From: Paenibacillus pabuli
GTDB taxonomy: Bacteria; Bacillota; Bacilli; Paenibacillales; Paenibacillaceae
NCBI RefSeq assembly: GCF_039831995.1
Contig: NZ_JBDOIO010000003.1
Location: 2,976,001-3,040,000, forward strand
Direction of reading: 5' to 3'
DNA: 64,000 nucleotides
Of this stretch, positions 44,540-52,599 are shown in pieces (within the stretch, counting starts at the first letter, position 1; each line of letters opens with the position of its first letter). The translations under genes were made by a program, and so were the position numbers. Under the pieces are notes generated by a model. The model saw nothing but the letters and a program-made list of their open reading frames with translations, was not told where the DNA came from and ran no database searches.

Positions 44540-45934
44540 TCAGAAAGGAAAGTAAATGGAAATCAGTGTACCCCTAGCCTTACGATTCACCCAGACGACT
44601 CCGTCATGCCTCTCAACCGAGCCTTTCACGATGGAAAGTCCCAATCCGGCCCCCCCGTCATTACGGCGCGCCCGGTCTCCGCGTACAAACGGATCGAAAA
44701 CCGTTTCCAGTAAGTCTGTCGATATCCCTGGACCATCATCCCCCACGGTCAGAAGCAAACCTTCCGTTCTTTCTTCCAAGGTAAGCGAGGCATGAGTTCC
44801 ATGAGTATTGTACTTCAACGCATTCGCGAGCAAATTATGAATAATTCTTCTTATTAAGCCTTCATGAAAATGAAATATGACTGGCTTATCAGGTATCGTA
44901 ATATCCAAATGAATGCCTTTCCGCTCAAAGGAGTCATACAGATCGGCCGCTTCCGTACGGCAGATCTCCGCGAGATCACCTTTCACACGTTCAAAAGAGA
45001 ACGAGGCGTTTTCGAGCTTGGTCAGCTCCAACAGGTCATTAACGAGAGAACCAATAAAAAGGGCTTTCCGGTGAATGTGCCCCGCATACTTTTTGCGCTG
45101 AATATGGTCCTGTTCCAGTCCTAAACGCAAGACCTCCGCATATCCCTGAATGGTGGTAACGGGGGTCTTCAAGTCATGCGAAATGTCCATTAACATGCGT
45201 GTACGGTCATTTTCCAGCCGCCGCTTGTCCTCGTGCGCTTTCTTCAGCCTGGTTGTCATCCGGTTGAAATTCAGCTGAATTTCCATCAATTCCCTATTGG
45301 CCTTGATTTGAAGGTGCTCCCCTTGCTCCTCTTCTGAAACTTCCGCCAGTCTATTCGAGACCGCTTGGAGTGGGAGGGTTATCTTTCTTGCGGTAATCCA
45401 GCTGTATAACCAGAGAATGAGAGAAAACCCTGCAACAAACACAACCAATCCAGTCACAATAAGTTTGACAAAATACGCAGTCTGTTCCCGATCTGTTCTG
45501 ACCATTCTGCTTTCCTTTATGATCATTCCTCCAGGTATGGCCACTAGCAAATGATACTTTGCTCCCGTTTTCGTAAATTGAGGTGCAATGGAGTAAAAAC
45601 CTGAATCGGAAGACTCATAGAACAGACTTAGCAGTTCTTCTTCCGTATAACTTTTAGGATATTCTGCATCTGTACGTCCCCGATAAAAAACGACACGGTT
45701 ATTTTCATCCAGAACCTGCACATAACCACCTAAAGACGCTACAGTTTCATAGGGAATATCCTCCCAATGCTCCCGAACCAAATTGTCCGCCTCCACCAAA
45801 GGCAAAGTTCGGTTCATGTATCCATCCCGGGCACCGTACATAGCGCTGTACACCAGATAACAGATTAGAGCAAAAATGATGGTAAACCAGACATAATTGA
45901 TCATTAGGCTTGAATGCATGCTGCGTGTTTTCAT
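44540..45934 (-). CDS. Sensor histidine kinase with HAMP domain
   Basis: 464 residues. Membrane helices at about 12-33 and 155-178 bracket a sensor domain of about 120 residues outside the cell (PAS-like strands: GGYVQVLDENNRVVFYRG). HAMP spans about 178-232. The H-box is MDISHDLKTPVTTIQG with phospho-accepting His253. The ATPase domain carries NLLANALKYN (N box), DDGPGIS (G1) and GAGLGLSIVK (G2). It overlaps the response-regulator stop by four bases. The two form a two-component system; the signal is unknown. Its promoter side faces the PAF-acetylhydrolase-like gene. Confidence 0.93.
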   Translation of the reverse strand: MKTRSMHSSLMINYVWFTIIFALICYLVYSAMYGARDGYMNRTLPLVEADNLVREHWEDIPYETVASLGGYVQVLDENNRVVFYRGRTDAEYPKSYTEEELLSLFYESSDSGFYSIAPQFTKTGAKYHLLVAIPGGMIIKESRMVRTDREQTAYFVKLIVTGLVVFVAGFSLILWLYSWITARKITLPLQAVSNRLAEVSEEEQGEHLQIKANRELMEIQLNFNRMTTRLKKAHEDKRRLENDRTRMLMDISHDLKTPVTTIQGYAEVLRLGLEQDHIQRKKYAGHIHRKALFIGSLVNDLLELTKLENASFSFERVKGDLAEICRTEAADLYDSFERKGIHLDITIPDKPVIFHFHEGLIRRIIHNLLANALKYNTHGTHASLTLEERTEGLLLTVGDDGPGISTDLLETVFDPFVRGDRARRNDGGAGLGLSIVKGSVERHDGVVWVNRKARGTLISIYFPF

Positions 45935-46671
45935 TCGCCGCTCTCCTGGCTGATCAATTTGTATCCCAATCCCTTAATGGTCCGAAGATAGCGTGGATGC
46001 TTGGGATCATCCTCAAGCTTGTCCCTAAGTCTGCTGATCTGTACCATAACGGTATTGCTATCCTCAAGGTAAGGCTCGTTCCATACCGCTTCATAGATTT
46101 GTTTCTTGGTATAGATTCGTCCCGGAGCATTCATGAATAGGTTTAACAGCTTATATTCCAGCGGCCCGAGCACAATGCTCTGATTCTCTCGGTACAGCAT
46201 GCAGGACTCATGATCCAACTGTAATGAACCGCATATACTTCGCGCAGGCTTTATTTCAGCAACCGGTTGAGCGCCAAGGAGGTCATAATATCTCCGCAGC
46301 TGTGCTTGGATGCGCGCCACGACTTCAATCGGACTGAAAGGCTTCGCTATAAAATCATCCGCGCCAAGTCCAAGTCCTGTAACTTTGTCTACATCCCCGG
46401 TTTTGGCCGAAACGATGATGACTGGCAGTCTCAGCTTCTCGCGAATACGGCTAATTAACTGATAGCCATCCATTCCAGGCATCATAATATCGATTAGTGC
46501 AAGGTCTATATGTTCCCGCTGAAGGAGGACCCAGGCTTCCTCCCCATTGCCGGCTTCCCTCACAGCATAATTCTCCTTTTCAAGGAAAATCCTCAGCAGT
46601 TCCACAATCTCTTCTTCGTCGTCTACGATCAAGATCGTGCGTGTCATGTTTAGGTTTGGGTTATGATTCAT
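45931..46671 (-). CDS. OmpR/PhoB-family response regulator
   Basis: 246 residues. The receiver domain is at 11-125: acidic pocket VDDEEE, phospho-acceptor Asp61 in LALIDIMMPGMDGY, VIIVSAKTGDVDKVTGLGLG and the conserved Lys in DDFIAKPFSPIEV. The winged-helix effector spans about 150-246 (LGPLEYKLLNLFMNAPGRIY; VQISRLRDKLEDDP; TIKGLGYKLI). The ATG at 46671 is 10 bases from GGAGG; an internal ATG at residue 9 is the alternative. It is divergent from the PAF-acetylhydrolase-like gene, whose promoter carries direct repeats that could be its site. Confidence 0.93.
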   Translation of the reverse strand: MNHNPNLNMTRTILIVDDEEEIVELLRIFLEKENYAVREAGNGEEAWVLLQREHIDLALIDIMMPGMDGYQLISRIREKLRLPVIIVSAKTGDVDKVTGLGLGADDFIAKPFSPIEVVARIQAQLRRYYDLLGAQPVAEIKPARSICGSLQLDHESCMLYRENQSIVLGPLEYKLLNLFMNAPGRIYTKKQIYEAVWNEPYLEDSNTVMVQISRLRDKLEDDPKHPRYLRTIKGLGYKLISQESGE

Positions 46672-46786
46672 TTCTGTCTTTCCTCCAAGCTAGCAATTTC
46701 TCCTACCATTACTATACATGCTTATTATCGGTTGAGGTTCTCTACAATACATTTGTAAGGATCATGTAAGAAAGGCTACAGGGTCT

Positions 46787-46825
46787 TTACAGTTACATGT
46801 AGTAATCTTTAAATTACATTACATG
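46787..46825. promoter_or_regulatory. Direct repeats in the divergent RR / hydrolase promoter
   Basis: TTACAGTTACATG (46787-46799) and TTACATTACATG (46814-46825) lie about 27 bases apart, and TTAC-N5-GTAA at 46793-46805 adds a dyad. OmpR-type regulators bind such tandem repeats, so the neighbouring response regulator is the first candidate. Confidence 0.4.
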
Positions 46826-46839
46826 ATTTAGGAGGTTTT

Positions 46840-48321
46840 ATGCGAAATATTGAAATGCTACTTCTCATTGTGAATACGATTCTGCTCTTCGTTTGTGCAT
46901 TTCTTCGTCTCCCCAAAAGGGCCCTGCTGCAAACGAGCGGTGCCGGAATTTCGGTGTTATCTGCGGGAATTCAGATCCTCGTTGAAGGCTACCGCTGGCA
47001 AAGTATTCTCTTGTACGGATCAGCTCTCATTATCGGTTTAATGGCTTTACAGTCGGATAGAGCTGGAAGATCAGATCAATCGATCCTAAAAACCTCTGTC
47101 TCTAAGACAAAAACGCGGTTGAAACAAGTTGTGGTCATTCTGCTCCTTACAGTCTATACCGGCATTGCAGCCCTCTTGCCAATCACCTTGCCGGTCTTTG
47201 CCTTCTCAGAACCAACTGGCTCCTTTCCAGTAGGAACGACCACGCTTTTCATGGAAGACGTAACGAGAAGCGAACCAGCAACAGACAACCCCGGTGATCA
47301 CCGGAAGCTCATGGTTCAGATATGGTACCCTGCTGAAAGTGCTTCGGAGGCACCAAATGCAGATTATATTGAGAATGTGCCTGTTGTATTATCCGGTCTT
47401 CGGGAAGCCGTGTCTATGCCGCCTTTTTTACTTTCTCAACTTCGCTATGTAAAAACACATGCTTATACAGATGCCAAAATATCATCTGCGCAGGAACGCT
47501 TTCCGCTGCTGTTGTTTTCTCCGGGTCTAACCGGGTTTCGTAACCAAAACACATTTCAGGTGGAGGAGCTGGCCAGCCAGGGGTATATCGTGGTCGGCAT
47601 TGATCATCCTTACGATGCGGCAGCCGTTATATATCCTGATCAATCAACGGCTCTGCTCAAATTGGAAGGTTTATCGGGCTTTGAAGATTATAAAGCGAAG
47701 ACCCACTATTGGGTTGATGACACCAAATTTGTTCTCGATCATATCGAAGCCATGTCCTCGTCAGCACAGTCTGGAATTCTCTCGGGAAAAGTGGATATGG
47801 ATCGAATCGGGGTGTTCGGCCATTCGTTCGGTGGTGCCACTGCAGCCCAGATGCTGATGAAGGATTCTCGAATCCAAGCGGCTCTGAATATGGATGGAGT
47901 CCTCTACGGAGAGCCCGTTCCCGAGCATGGCTTCGATAAACCGTATTTGCAGATGAATGCAGCTCAAAGCATCGACTACGGATGGTTTGCGCAATCTCTA
48001 GATCAAGCCGTTGAAGCCTCCGATCATGACCGGGACCATTATGAGCGATTTTGGGTCGAGTCCCAGGAAAGACGAAAAAAAGCGGCTATGGGAAAGGATT
48101 CTTACTTTGTCGTTTTAGACCATGCCAACCATATGAGTTTCACGGACTTTTATCTATTCTCCCCATTATTGCCGCCGAGAGGGGCCGAGCCAAGACGTGT
48201 ACAAACATACATTAATGAATTGTCGACGGCCTTCTTTGATAAATACCTGAAAGGAAAACAGGAGATCAACATGGAAACAATCGTACGAGATCGGAGCGAT
48301 GTTTCTTTGCAAAAGCCTTAA
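46840..48321 (+). CDS. Alpha/beta hydrolase, PAF-acetylhydrolase isoform-II-like, with membrane N-terminus
   Basis: 493 residues. Four hydrophobic segments occupy about residues 1-120. The hydrolase domain follows (KLMVQIWYPAESASEA; LLLFSPGLTGFRNQNTFQVE; nucleophile Ser329 in GHSFGGATAA; His in VVLDHANHMSFTDFYLF). PAF-AH-like enzymes cleave short or oxidised acyl chains from phospholipids; in Bacillota such membrane-anchored forms may act on lipids at the outer face. The ATG has an AGGAGG site. It is divergent from a two-component system, which may control it. Confidence 0.85.
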   Translation: MRNIEMLLLIVNTILLFVCAFLRLPKRALLQTSGAGISVLSAGIQILVEGYRWQSILLYGSALIIGLMALQSDRAGRSDQSILKTSVSKTKTRLKQVVVILLLTVYTGIAALLPITLPVFAFSEPTGSFPVGTTTLFMEDVTRSEPATDNPGDHRKLMVQIWYPAESASEAPNADYIENVPVVLSGLREAVSMPPFLLSQLRYVKTHAYTDAKISSAQERFPLLLFSPGLTGFRNQNTFQVEELASQGYIVVGIDHPYDAAAVIYPDQSTALLKLEGLSGFEDYKAKTHYWVDDTKFVLDHIEAMSSSAQSGILSGKVDMDRIGVFGHSFGGATAAQMLMKDSRIQAALNMDGVLYGEPVPEHGFDKPYLQMNAAQSIDYGWFAQSLDQAVEASDHDRDHYERFWVESQERRKKAAMGKDSYFVVLDHANHMSFTDFYLFSPLLPPRGAEPRRVQTYINELSTAFFDKYLKGKQEINMETIVRDRSDVSLQKP

Positions 48322-48395
48322 TTTGGAGGCGAGTTCTGGGAATTACGGAACAACGTTAGCAATGCAACCACCATGAGTTCAAGTCTCAACTTTTT

Positions 48396-48494
48396 TTAGA
48401 AGGCGTTTTCCATGCGTAAACATTCTAATTCAGCTTCTAGATATTCAACGGACCACCCCAATTGCTCGATGGCGTCTAACAATTGGGGTGCAAT
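48396..48494 (-). pseudogene. Short coding remnant, possibly from an IS3-type OrfA
   Basis: A 32-codon frame without a start (IAPQLLDAIEQLGWSVEYLE, then AELECLRMENAF and TAA) has the leucine-zipper look of IS3-family OrfA C-termini. Part of it lies in an 11-base inverted repeat, CACCCCAATTG/CAATTGGGGTG, at about 48454-48491. No other transposase sequence is near. The rest of the space from 48322 to 48616 shows nothing. Confidence 0.3.
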
Positions 48495-48616
48495 TCACGC
48501 TTGACGGGCCAAATTTTAACTAAAGCTAGGATAGAGCCTAAGCCATAAGAATTCAGACCTTAGTGAAAGAAACGTTAGAGCATAAATAATTAGGCTTAGC
48601 GATTCAGCATAAAAAC

Positions 48617-49123
48617 TCAATCCCATTCCGACGCTAAAACCCCCATAATATACGTATTGTGAAATTCTCCCTCAAAAAAAGCATGTTTCTTTAACTCCCC
48701 TTCCACAATAAATCCCACTTTCTTATACAAACTAATAGCTTGTTTATTAACACCTCTTGTTGTTAAGTGAATTTTATTTAAACGTAGTTGCTTAAAGCCA
48801 ATCTCAATCATTTGCTTCATAGCAGGTTCTCCATAACCTTGTCCACGAGCTTCTGGAGCTAACAAGATACCAATACTTGCTCTACCATGTTCAAGTTCTA
48901 TATTTTGAAGAAAAACCCATCCAATTAGACGCTTTTCTTCATTTTTTATAGCTAATATAAGATCTCCGTCTTGACGTTTTTCCTCCACATGATTCACAGT
49001 TTGCTCATAGGTCAATGGAGTTCTTCCAACCATGGAAATAGAAACGGAGTCATTCAACCAGTGATGCAGTTCTTTAATGTAATCTGTTTCAAAAGCATGT
49101 AGAGTTACTTGTTTATCGCTCAT
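48617..49123 (-). CDS. GNAT acetyltransferase (RimL/SpeG-like)
   Basis: 168 residues. The acetyl-CoA motif is LLAPEARGQGYGEPAMKQMI, followed by LRLNKIHLTTRGVNKQAISL and YKKVGFIVEGELKKHAFFEG, the usual C-terminal half of ribosomal-protein or polyamine-type acetyltransferases. The frame is open to 49141, but ATG at 49123 has GAGG seven bases upstream. It is AT-richer than the genes before it. The substrate is unknown. Confidence 0.85.
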   Translation of the reverse strand: MSDKQVTLHAFETDYIKELHHWLNDSVSISMVGRTPLTYEQTVNHVEEKRQDGDLILAIKNEEKRLIGWVFLQNIELEHGRASIGILLAPEARGQGYGEPAMKQMIEIGFKQLRLNKIHLTTRGVNKQAISLYKKVGFIVEGELKKHAFFEGEFHNTYIMGVLASEWD

Positions 49124-49183
49124 TTTTCTTCCTCTTTTCATAAAATTATTTTTAGTAAATATAAATTGACTTAACCCACGTAT

Positions 49184-49339
49184 TTATTTTTCTTTATATA
49201 CTTCAAATAAATAACTGAAGGGGTCATATTTGTTATCTGTTTCCGATTTTTTTTCATGTAGTGGTATAGCTAATGATGCTAAAATTAAGATACAAGCACA
49301 CATAGAGATTAGACTCAATATGCCCAACACGATAACCAT
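49184..49339 (-). CDS. 51-residue membrane protein, divergent from LacI regulator
   Basis: A short frame: MVIVLGILSLISMCACILIL, then ASLAIPLHEKKSETDNKYDP and FSYLFEVYKEK. It has one membrane helix (about 2-26, with Cys14 and Cys16) and a charged tail. The ATG at 49339 has a perfect GGAGG seven bases upstream, which supports real translation. It lies across from the LacI-type gene, with the LacI-like operator at 49386 in between, so it may be the regulator's target. No family is recognised. Confidence 0.55.
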   Translation of the reverse strand: MVIVLGILSLISMCACILILASLAIPLHEKKSETDNKYDPFSYLFEVYKEK

Positions 49340-49385
49340 ACAAGTTCCTCCTAAACTTTTTATACATTGATAAAAGTTTAGATTA

Positions 49386-49399
49386 TGGAAAGCGTTTCA
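49386..49399. promoter_or_regulatory. Candidate LacI-family operator
   Basis: TGGAAAGCGTTTCA has an AAA-GCG-TTT core of the LacI/CcpA class. It lies 33 bases ahead of the LacI gene and 47 bases ahead of the divergent small membrane-protein gene, so it could control both. Confidence 0.55.
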
Positions 49400-49431
49400 G
49401 AGCAAGCACAAAAAACTTGAAAGGAGAAAAA

Positions 49432-50394
49432 ATGGCAAACATAAGAGATATCGCAAAAATGGCCGGCGTCTCAATTACAACCGTATCCCGTGTAATTAAT
49501 AATCAGCCGTATGTAAGCTTAGAAAAAATAAAAGCGGTTAGACGAGCTATTGAGACAAGCAAATATGAAAAAAACATAAATGCCGTCCATTTAAGTAAAG
49601 GAAAAACCTTTCTTATAGGTGTTGCAATCCCATTTTTTAATCATCCTTTTTTTGCTTTGATCGTAGAGGGTATTGCAAACGAGGCATTGAATTCTAACTA
49701 TAAGGTGGTTCTATTCCAGACTAATTATGAAGAGAGTAGGGAAATTGAAGCATTAGATATGTTAAAACAAAAGCAAATAGACGCTTTGATTATCTGTTCC
49801 AGAATTTGTGAATGGAATGTTATAGATACCTATTTAAATTATGGACCAATCATCTTTTGTGAAAATACGGGAGACAGAAAAGTTTCTTCAATATATATGG
49901 ATCATTATAAAAGTTTCTCCAAGGGTTTAGAGTATTTGTATTCTAAAGGTCATAGAAAGATTGGCATTTGCGTAGGGAGAAAAGTGGGAACGAACGGTGT
50001 GCAAAGGATATCAGCCTATAGGGATTTTTTAAAAAAGCTCAACGAACCATTTGAATCTGAATATATTTTCTCAGACTATTATGATTTCGAGGATGGGCAC
50101 GAGATTGTTGAAAAATTAATAAACATGAATAATCCTCCCTCAGCTTTATTGGTTTCAAACGACCAAGTAGCTGCAGGAATAGTTACATGTAGTAAGGAAA
50201 AGGGAATTTCAATACCAGATGACCTGGCAGTTATAGGATTTGACAATCAACCAATAGCTGAAATTATGAATATTACTACAATTGAAATACCTCTAGTGGA
50301 GATGGGAAGAAAGTTATTACTTCGGGCAATTAGTAATGAAGTTCTTTCATGCGAAGAAATAGCAGTTAAATTAGTTGAACGACTCACAGTTTAG
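49432..50394 (+). CDS. LacI-family transcriptional regulator
   Basis: 320 residues. The N-terminal helix-turn-helix is MANIRDIAKMAGVSITTVSR, VINNQPYVSLEKIKAVRRAI. The periplasmic-binding-like ligand domain follows (FLIGVAIPFFNHPFFALIVE; PSALLVSNDQVAAGIVTCSK; DLAVIGFDNQPIAEIMNI). It lacks the extended C-terminus of some LacI members. The ATG at 49432 follows AAAGGAG. No sugar operon adjoins it, so its targets are unclear; a small membrane protein diverges from it across the operator-like palindrome. The gene is markedly AT-rich compared with those in the first 24 kb. Confidence 0.9.
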   Translation: MANIRDIAKMAGVSITTVSRVINNQPYVSLEKIKAVRRAIETSKYEKNINAVHLSKGKTFLIGVAIPFFNHPFFALIVEGIANEALNSNYKVVLFQTNYEESREIEALDMLKQKQIDALIICSRICEWNVIDTYLNYGPIIFCENTGDRKVSSIYMDHYKSFSKGLEYLYSKGHRKIGICVGRKVGTNGVQRISAYRDFLKKLNEPFESEYIFSDYYDFEDGHEIVEKLINMNNPPSALLVSNDQVAAGIVTCSKEKGISIPDDLAVIGFDNQPIAEIMNITTIEIPLVEMGRKLLLRAISNEVLSCEEIAVKLVERLTV

Positions 50395-50537
50395 TAAAAA
50401 ACTTTGGCGGTTCCAACCTGCTTTTGTGACTATTTCCAAGCGCATCGATAAATACACCGACTCAGAATGCATCAAAACTAACTTTTGTTACCGCAAAAAA
50501 TAAGCAGCCTGCTAATCCGCAGACTACTCATGGCTTT

Positions 50538-50565
50538 TCAACTAGCCTGCCCGTTAGCAGAATAC
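50538..50565. repeat. Dispersed intergenic repeat, left-half copy abutting the APH gene
   Basis: TCAACTAGCCTGCCCGTTAG is followed by CAGAATAC, ending exactly at the stop of the leftward APH-like gene. The right half is absent. Confidence 0.6.
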
Positions 50566-51372
50566 TTAATTTTTAATCCAATCATTGAAATGATCTGCTA
50601 CAAATCGAATCTCGCTCTCATAGTGAGCCAAGTGTCCTTCATCCACCATTTTTTGAAAAGCCAAATTCCCTTGGGCAGCACCATTCCTCAACGTATCACA
50701 CATCGTTGTCAATCGTTGAATAATCCACTGACACAGTTCATTAGGGACGGGAACTCCATAGGATTCAAAAAACAAATGGATCCGTCGACTTCGCTCTCTA
50801 GAGTGCAAATTCGATTGGTATACTACCGTTTTTTCCGAGGTATGGTTGGGCTGGAAGCTGGCAAGTGGAACCGATGTATAAAGGGTATACGCAATGTCCC
50901 ACATGCGGGGACCCGGCCCAGCCATGTCAAAATCAATCAGCGCTACAGGATTCTCATTTTGAAAGACAACGTTATACAATGCAGCATCATTATGGCATAT
51001 CACTTCGTGCTCACGATCGTCGACATAACTAAGCTGCCATTGACCCTTAGCCAAGAGAGTTGATCCTTCAGTCGCATCATGAAAACGGCGTAAAAGACAA
51101 GCTAAACCCACAAGCGTTTCATCTGACCACATGTAAGCCTTAAGTTCAGGGTACTCGTTTCCTGGGACGTCCCCTGGAATGAATGATAGTATTTCACGGT
51201 CAGAGTCGTCGATTCCGAGGAATTTTGGTGCCCCCTCAAATCCTTGTTTCTCTAAATGTTCAAGCAGCTCATGAACACTCGGACTCCAATAACCAGTGGG
51301 ACGGAGAACCATATTCTCTTTTCGTATAATGTGATTCACATTTCCACCCTTCAGTACTTCTTCTTGAGTCAC
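50566..51372 (-). CDS. Aminoglycoside-phosphotransferase-like (APH) kinase
   Basis: 268 residues. It carries the APH active-site motifs ICHNDAALYNVVF (His127-Asn128-Asp129) and ALIDFDMAGPGPRMWDIAYT (Asp-x-Asp metal site near 147-149), preceded by the FIPGD hinge. Family members phosphorylate aminoglycosides, homoserine, choline or other small alcohols; the specific substrate cannot be told, so resistance should not be assumed. The GTG start at 51372 has GGGGGAG five bases upstream. It is AT-rich and stands alone. Confidence 0.85.
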   Translation of the reverse strand: MTQEEVLKGGNVNHIIRKENMVLRPTGYWSPSVHELLEHLEKQGFEGAPKFLGIDDSDREILSFIPGDVPGNEYPELKAYMWSDETLVGLACLLRRFHDATEGSTLLAKGQWQLSYVDDREHEVICHNDAALYNVVFQNENPVALIDFDMAGPGPRMWDIAYTLYTSVPLASFQPNHTSEKTVVYQSNLHSRERSRRIHLFFESYGVPVPNELCQWIIQRLTTMCDTLRNGAAQGNLAFQKMVDEGHLAHYESEIRFVADHFNDWIKN

Positions 51373-51490
51373 TTTGTCTCCCCCTTTTTATTATTTTTTT
51401 CAATACACTTAGATAATTTGGTTAGATATCTTTTTATTCCTTAAATCTTTTAAGGAACCTTTTATATTTGTGACTACCTCTCTTTTTGGT

Positions 51491-51547
51491 TAAACTTTTA
51501 TACCCGTAAATATAACACAACAGCCGATCACATTGATCGGCTGCTAC
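51491..51547. repeat. Dispersed intergenic repeat, degenerate copy with hairpin
   Basis: A weak left half (AAACTTTTATACCCGTAAAT) is followed by ACAGCCGATCA-CAT-TGATCGGCTGC, the best right-half hairpin in the window. It lies a few bases past the LysR stop and may act as its terminator. Confidence 0.6.
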
Positions 51548-51552
51548 CCTTG

Positions 51553-52455
51553 CTAACGTTTCCCATTCTGTGAACCAAAAACTGCCCTGGTTGCTTCTAT
51601 GAAAGATAACATGATTGGTGAAAGCCACTTGTCTTTATGCCACAACATATGTGTATATACCAGCAAGTCCGGAATTTTCCATGGAAGGACAACAAGTTCT
51701 CCGCGTTCAACTTCGGATTTCGCGACGATCTCCGGAAGAAAGGCAATACCGATTCCTGAGATTGCACATTGTTTAATGGCTTCAGCACTTTGAAACTCTA
51801 AATATGTAATGCTATCAATGCCCTCTTTCTCAAATGATCGATCAAACATCGTTCGATAAGGACAACCCTTTTCATTCGTCAGAAATACTTCTCCGTGAAA
51901 ATCTTCCAACTGAAGCACCGTTCGTTTGGCGAGTGGGTGATCTGGAGCAGCTAACAATCGGAAATGTTCTTCCAGCAAAGGTTCCACGGAAAGTCCACTC
52001 GAGCGAATGGGTTCATCCAACATATAAACCATATCCGTGGTTCCCTCAAAGAGCGTTTGCTTGAGCTCTTGATTCGGAACTGAGCGGAAGATTAGACGAA
52101 CTCCCGGATGCTGCGAACGAAACCGTTGGAAGACAGGCGGAAGCCGGTAGGAGCAAATAACCTCATTCGCACTTATCGTTAAGGTACCACTTAGTTTTTC
52201 ATTATCATGGACAGCACTACGAGCTTCGTCCATTTTTTCAAGAACGCCTTGGGCGTGTGTTAAAAAGCGTTTACCCGCAGTTGTGAGCGCGAGTTGCTTG
52301 CCCAACCGATCAAAAAGGCGAACACCCAGCTCATCTTCCAATGCTTTAATTTGCATCGTGACGTTGGAAGGAACGTAGCTCAGCACTTCTGCTGCCCGCG
52401 TGAAATTCAATGTTGTTGAAACCGTACAAAACGTATTCAGTTGACGCAATTCCAT
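51553..52455 (-). CDS. LysR-family transcriptional regulator
   Basis: 300 residues. The N-terminal winged helix is MELRQLNTFCTVSTTLNFTR, AAEVLSYVPSNVTMQIKALE, DELGVRLFDRLGKQL. The substrate-binding domain follows (GTLTISANEVICSYRLPPVF; GISAFLP-type segment SGIGIAFLPEIVAKSEV). The frame is open to 52473, but ATG at 52455 has GGAG eight bases upstream. It diverges from the MetX-like hydrolase, the usual LysR arrangement, with T-N11-A-type dyads in between. Confidence 0.9.
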   Translation of the reverse strand: MELRQLNTFCTVSTTLNFTRAAEVLSYVPSNVTMQIKALEDELGVRLFDRLGKQLALTTAGKRFLTHAQGVLEKMDEARSAVHDNEKLSGTLTISANEVICSYRLPPVFQRFRSQHPGVRLIFRSVPNQELKQTLFEGTTDMVYMLDEPIRSSGLSVEPLLEEHFRLLAAPDHPLAKRTVLQLEDFHGEVFLTNEKGCPYRTMFDRSFEKEGIDSITYLEFQSAEAIKQCAISGIGIAFLPEIVAKSEVERGELVVLPWKIPDLLVYTHMLWHKDKWLSPIMLSFIEATRAVFGSQNGKR

Positions 52456-52475
52456 CCGATGCTCTCCCTTCATCT

Positions 52476-52522
52476 TTCAATTTTATTGAATACTATCTTG
52501 AATTCTATTCACTTTTATTGAA
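52476..52522. promoter_or_regulatory. LysR-type binding region between LysR and the MetX-like gene
   Basis: TTCAAT-TTT-ATTGAA (52476-52490) is a perfect palindrome, and TTTTATTGAA recurs at 52513-52522, 32 bases (three helical turns) on. A recognition site plus an activation half-site is the normal LysR pattern. Confidence 0.55.
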
Positions 52523-52599
52523 AGTATCACAGCTCTATACTGAGCACAAGAGATCACAGTGAACATGTGGTTTTTCATTTTGAAGGGAGCGACCATACA

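Noticed and set aside
50566..51372. Aminoglycoside resistance gene
   Set aside because: Only the general APH kinase motifs are present; the family includes many non-resistance small-molecule kinases, so a resistance call is not supported.
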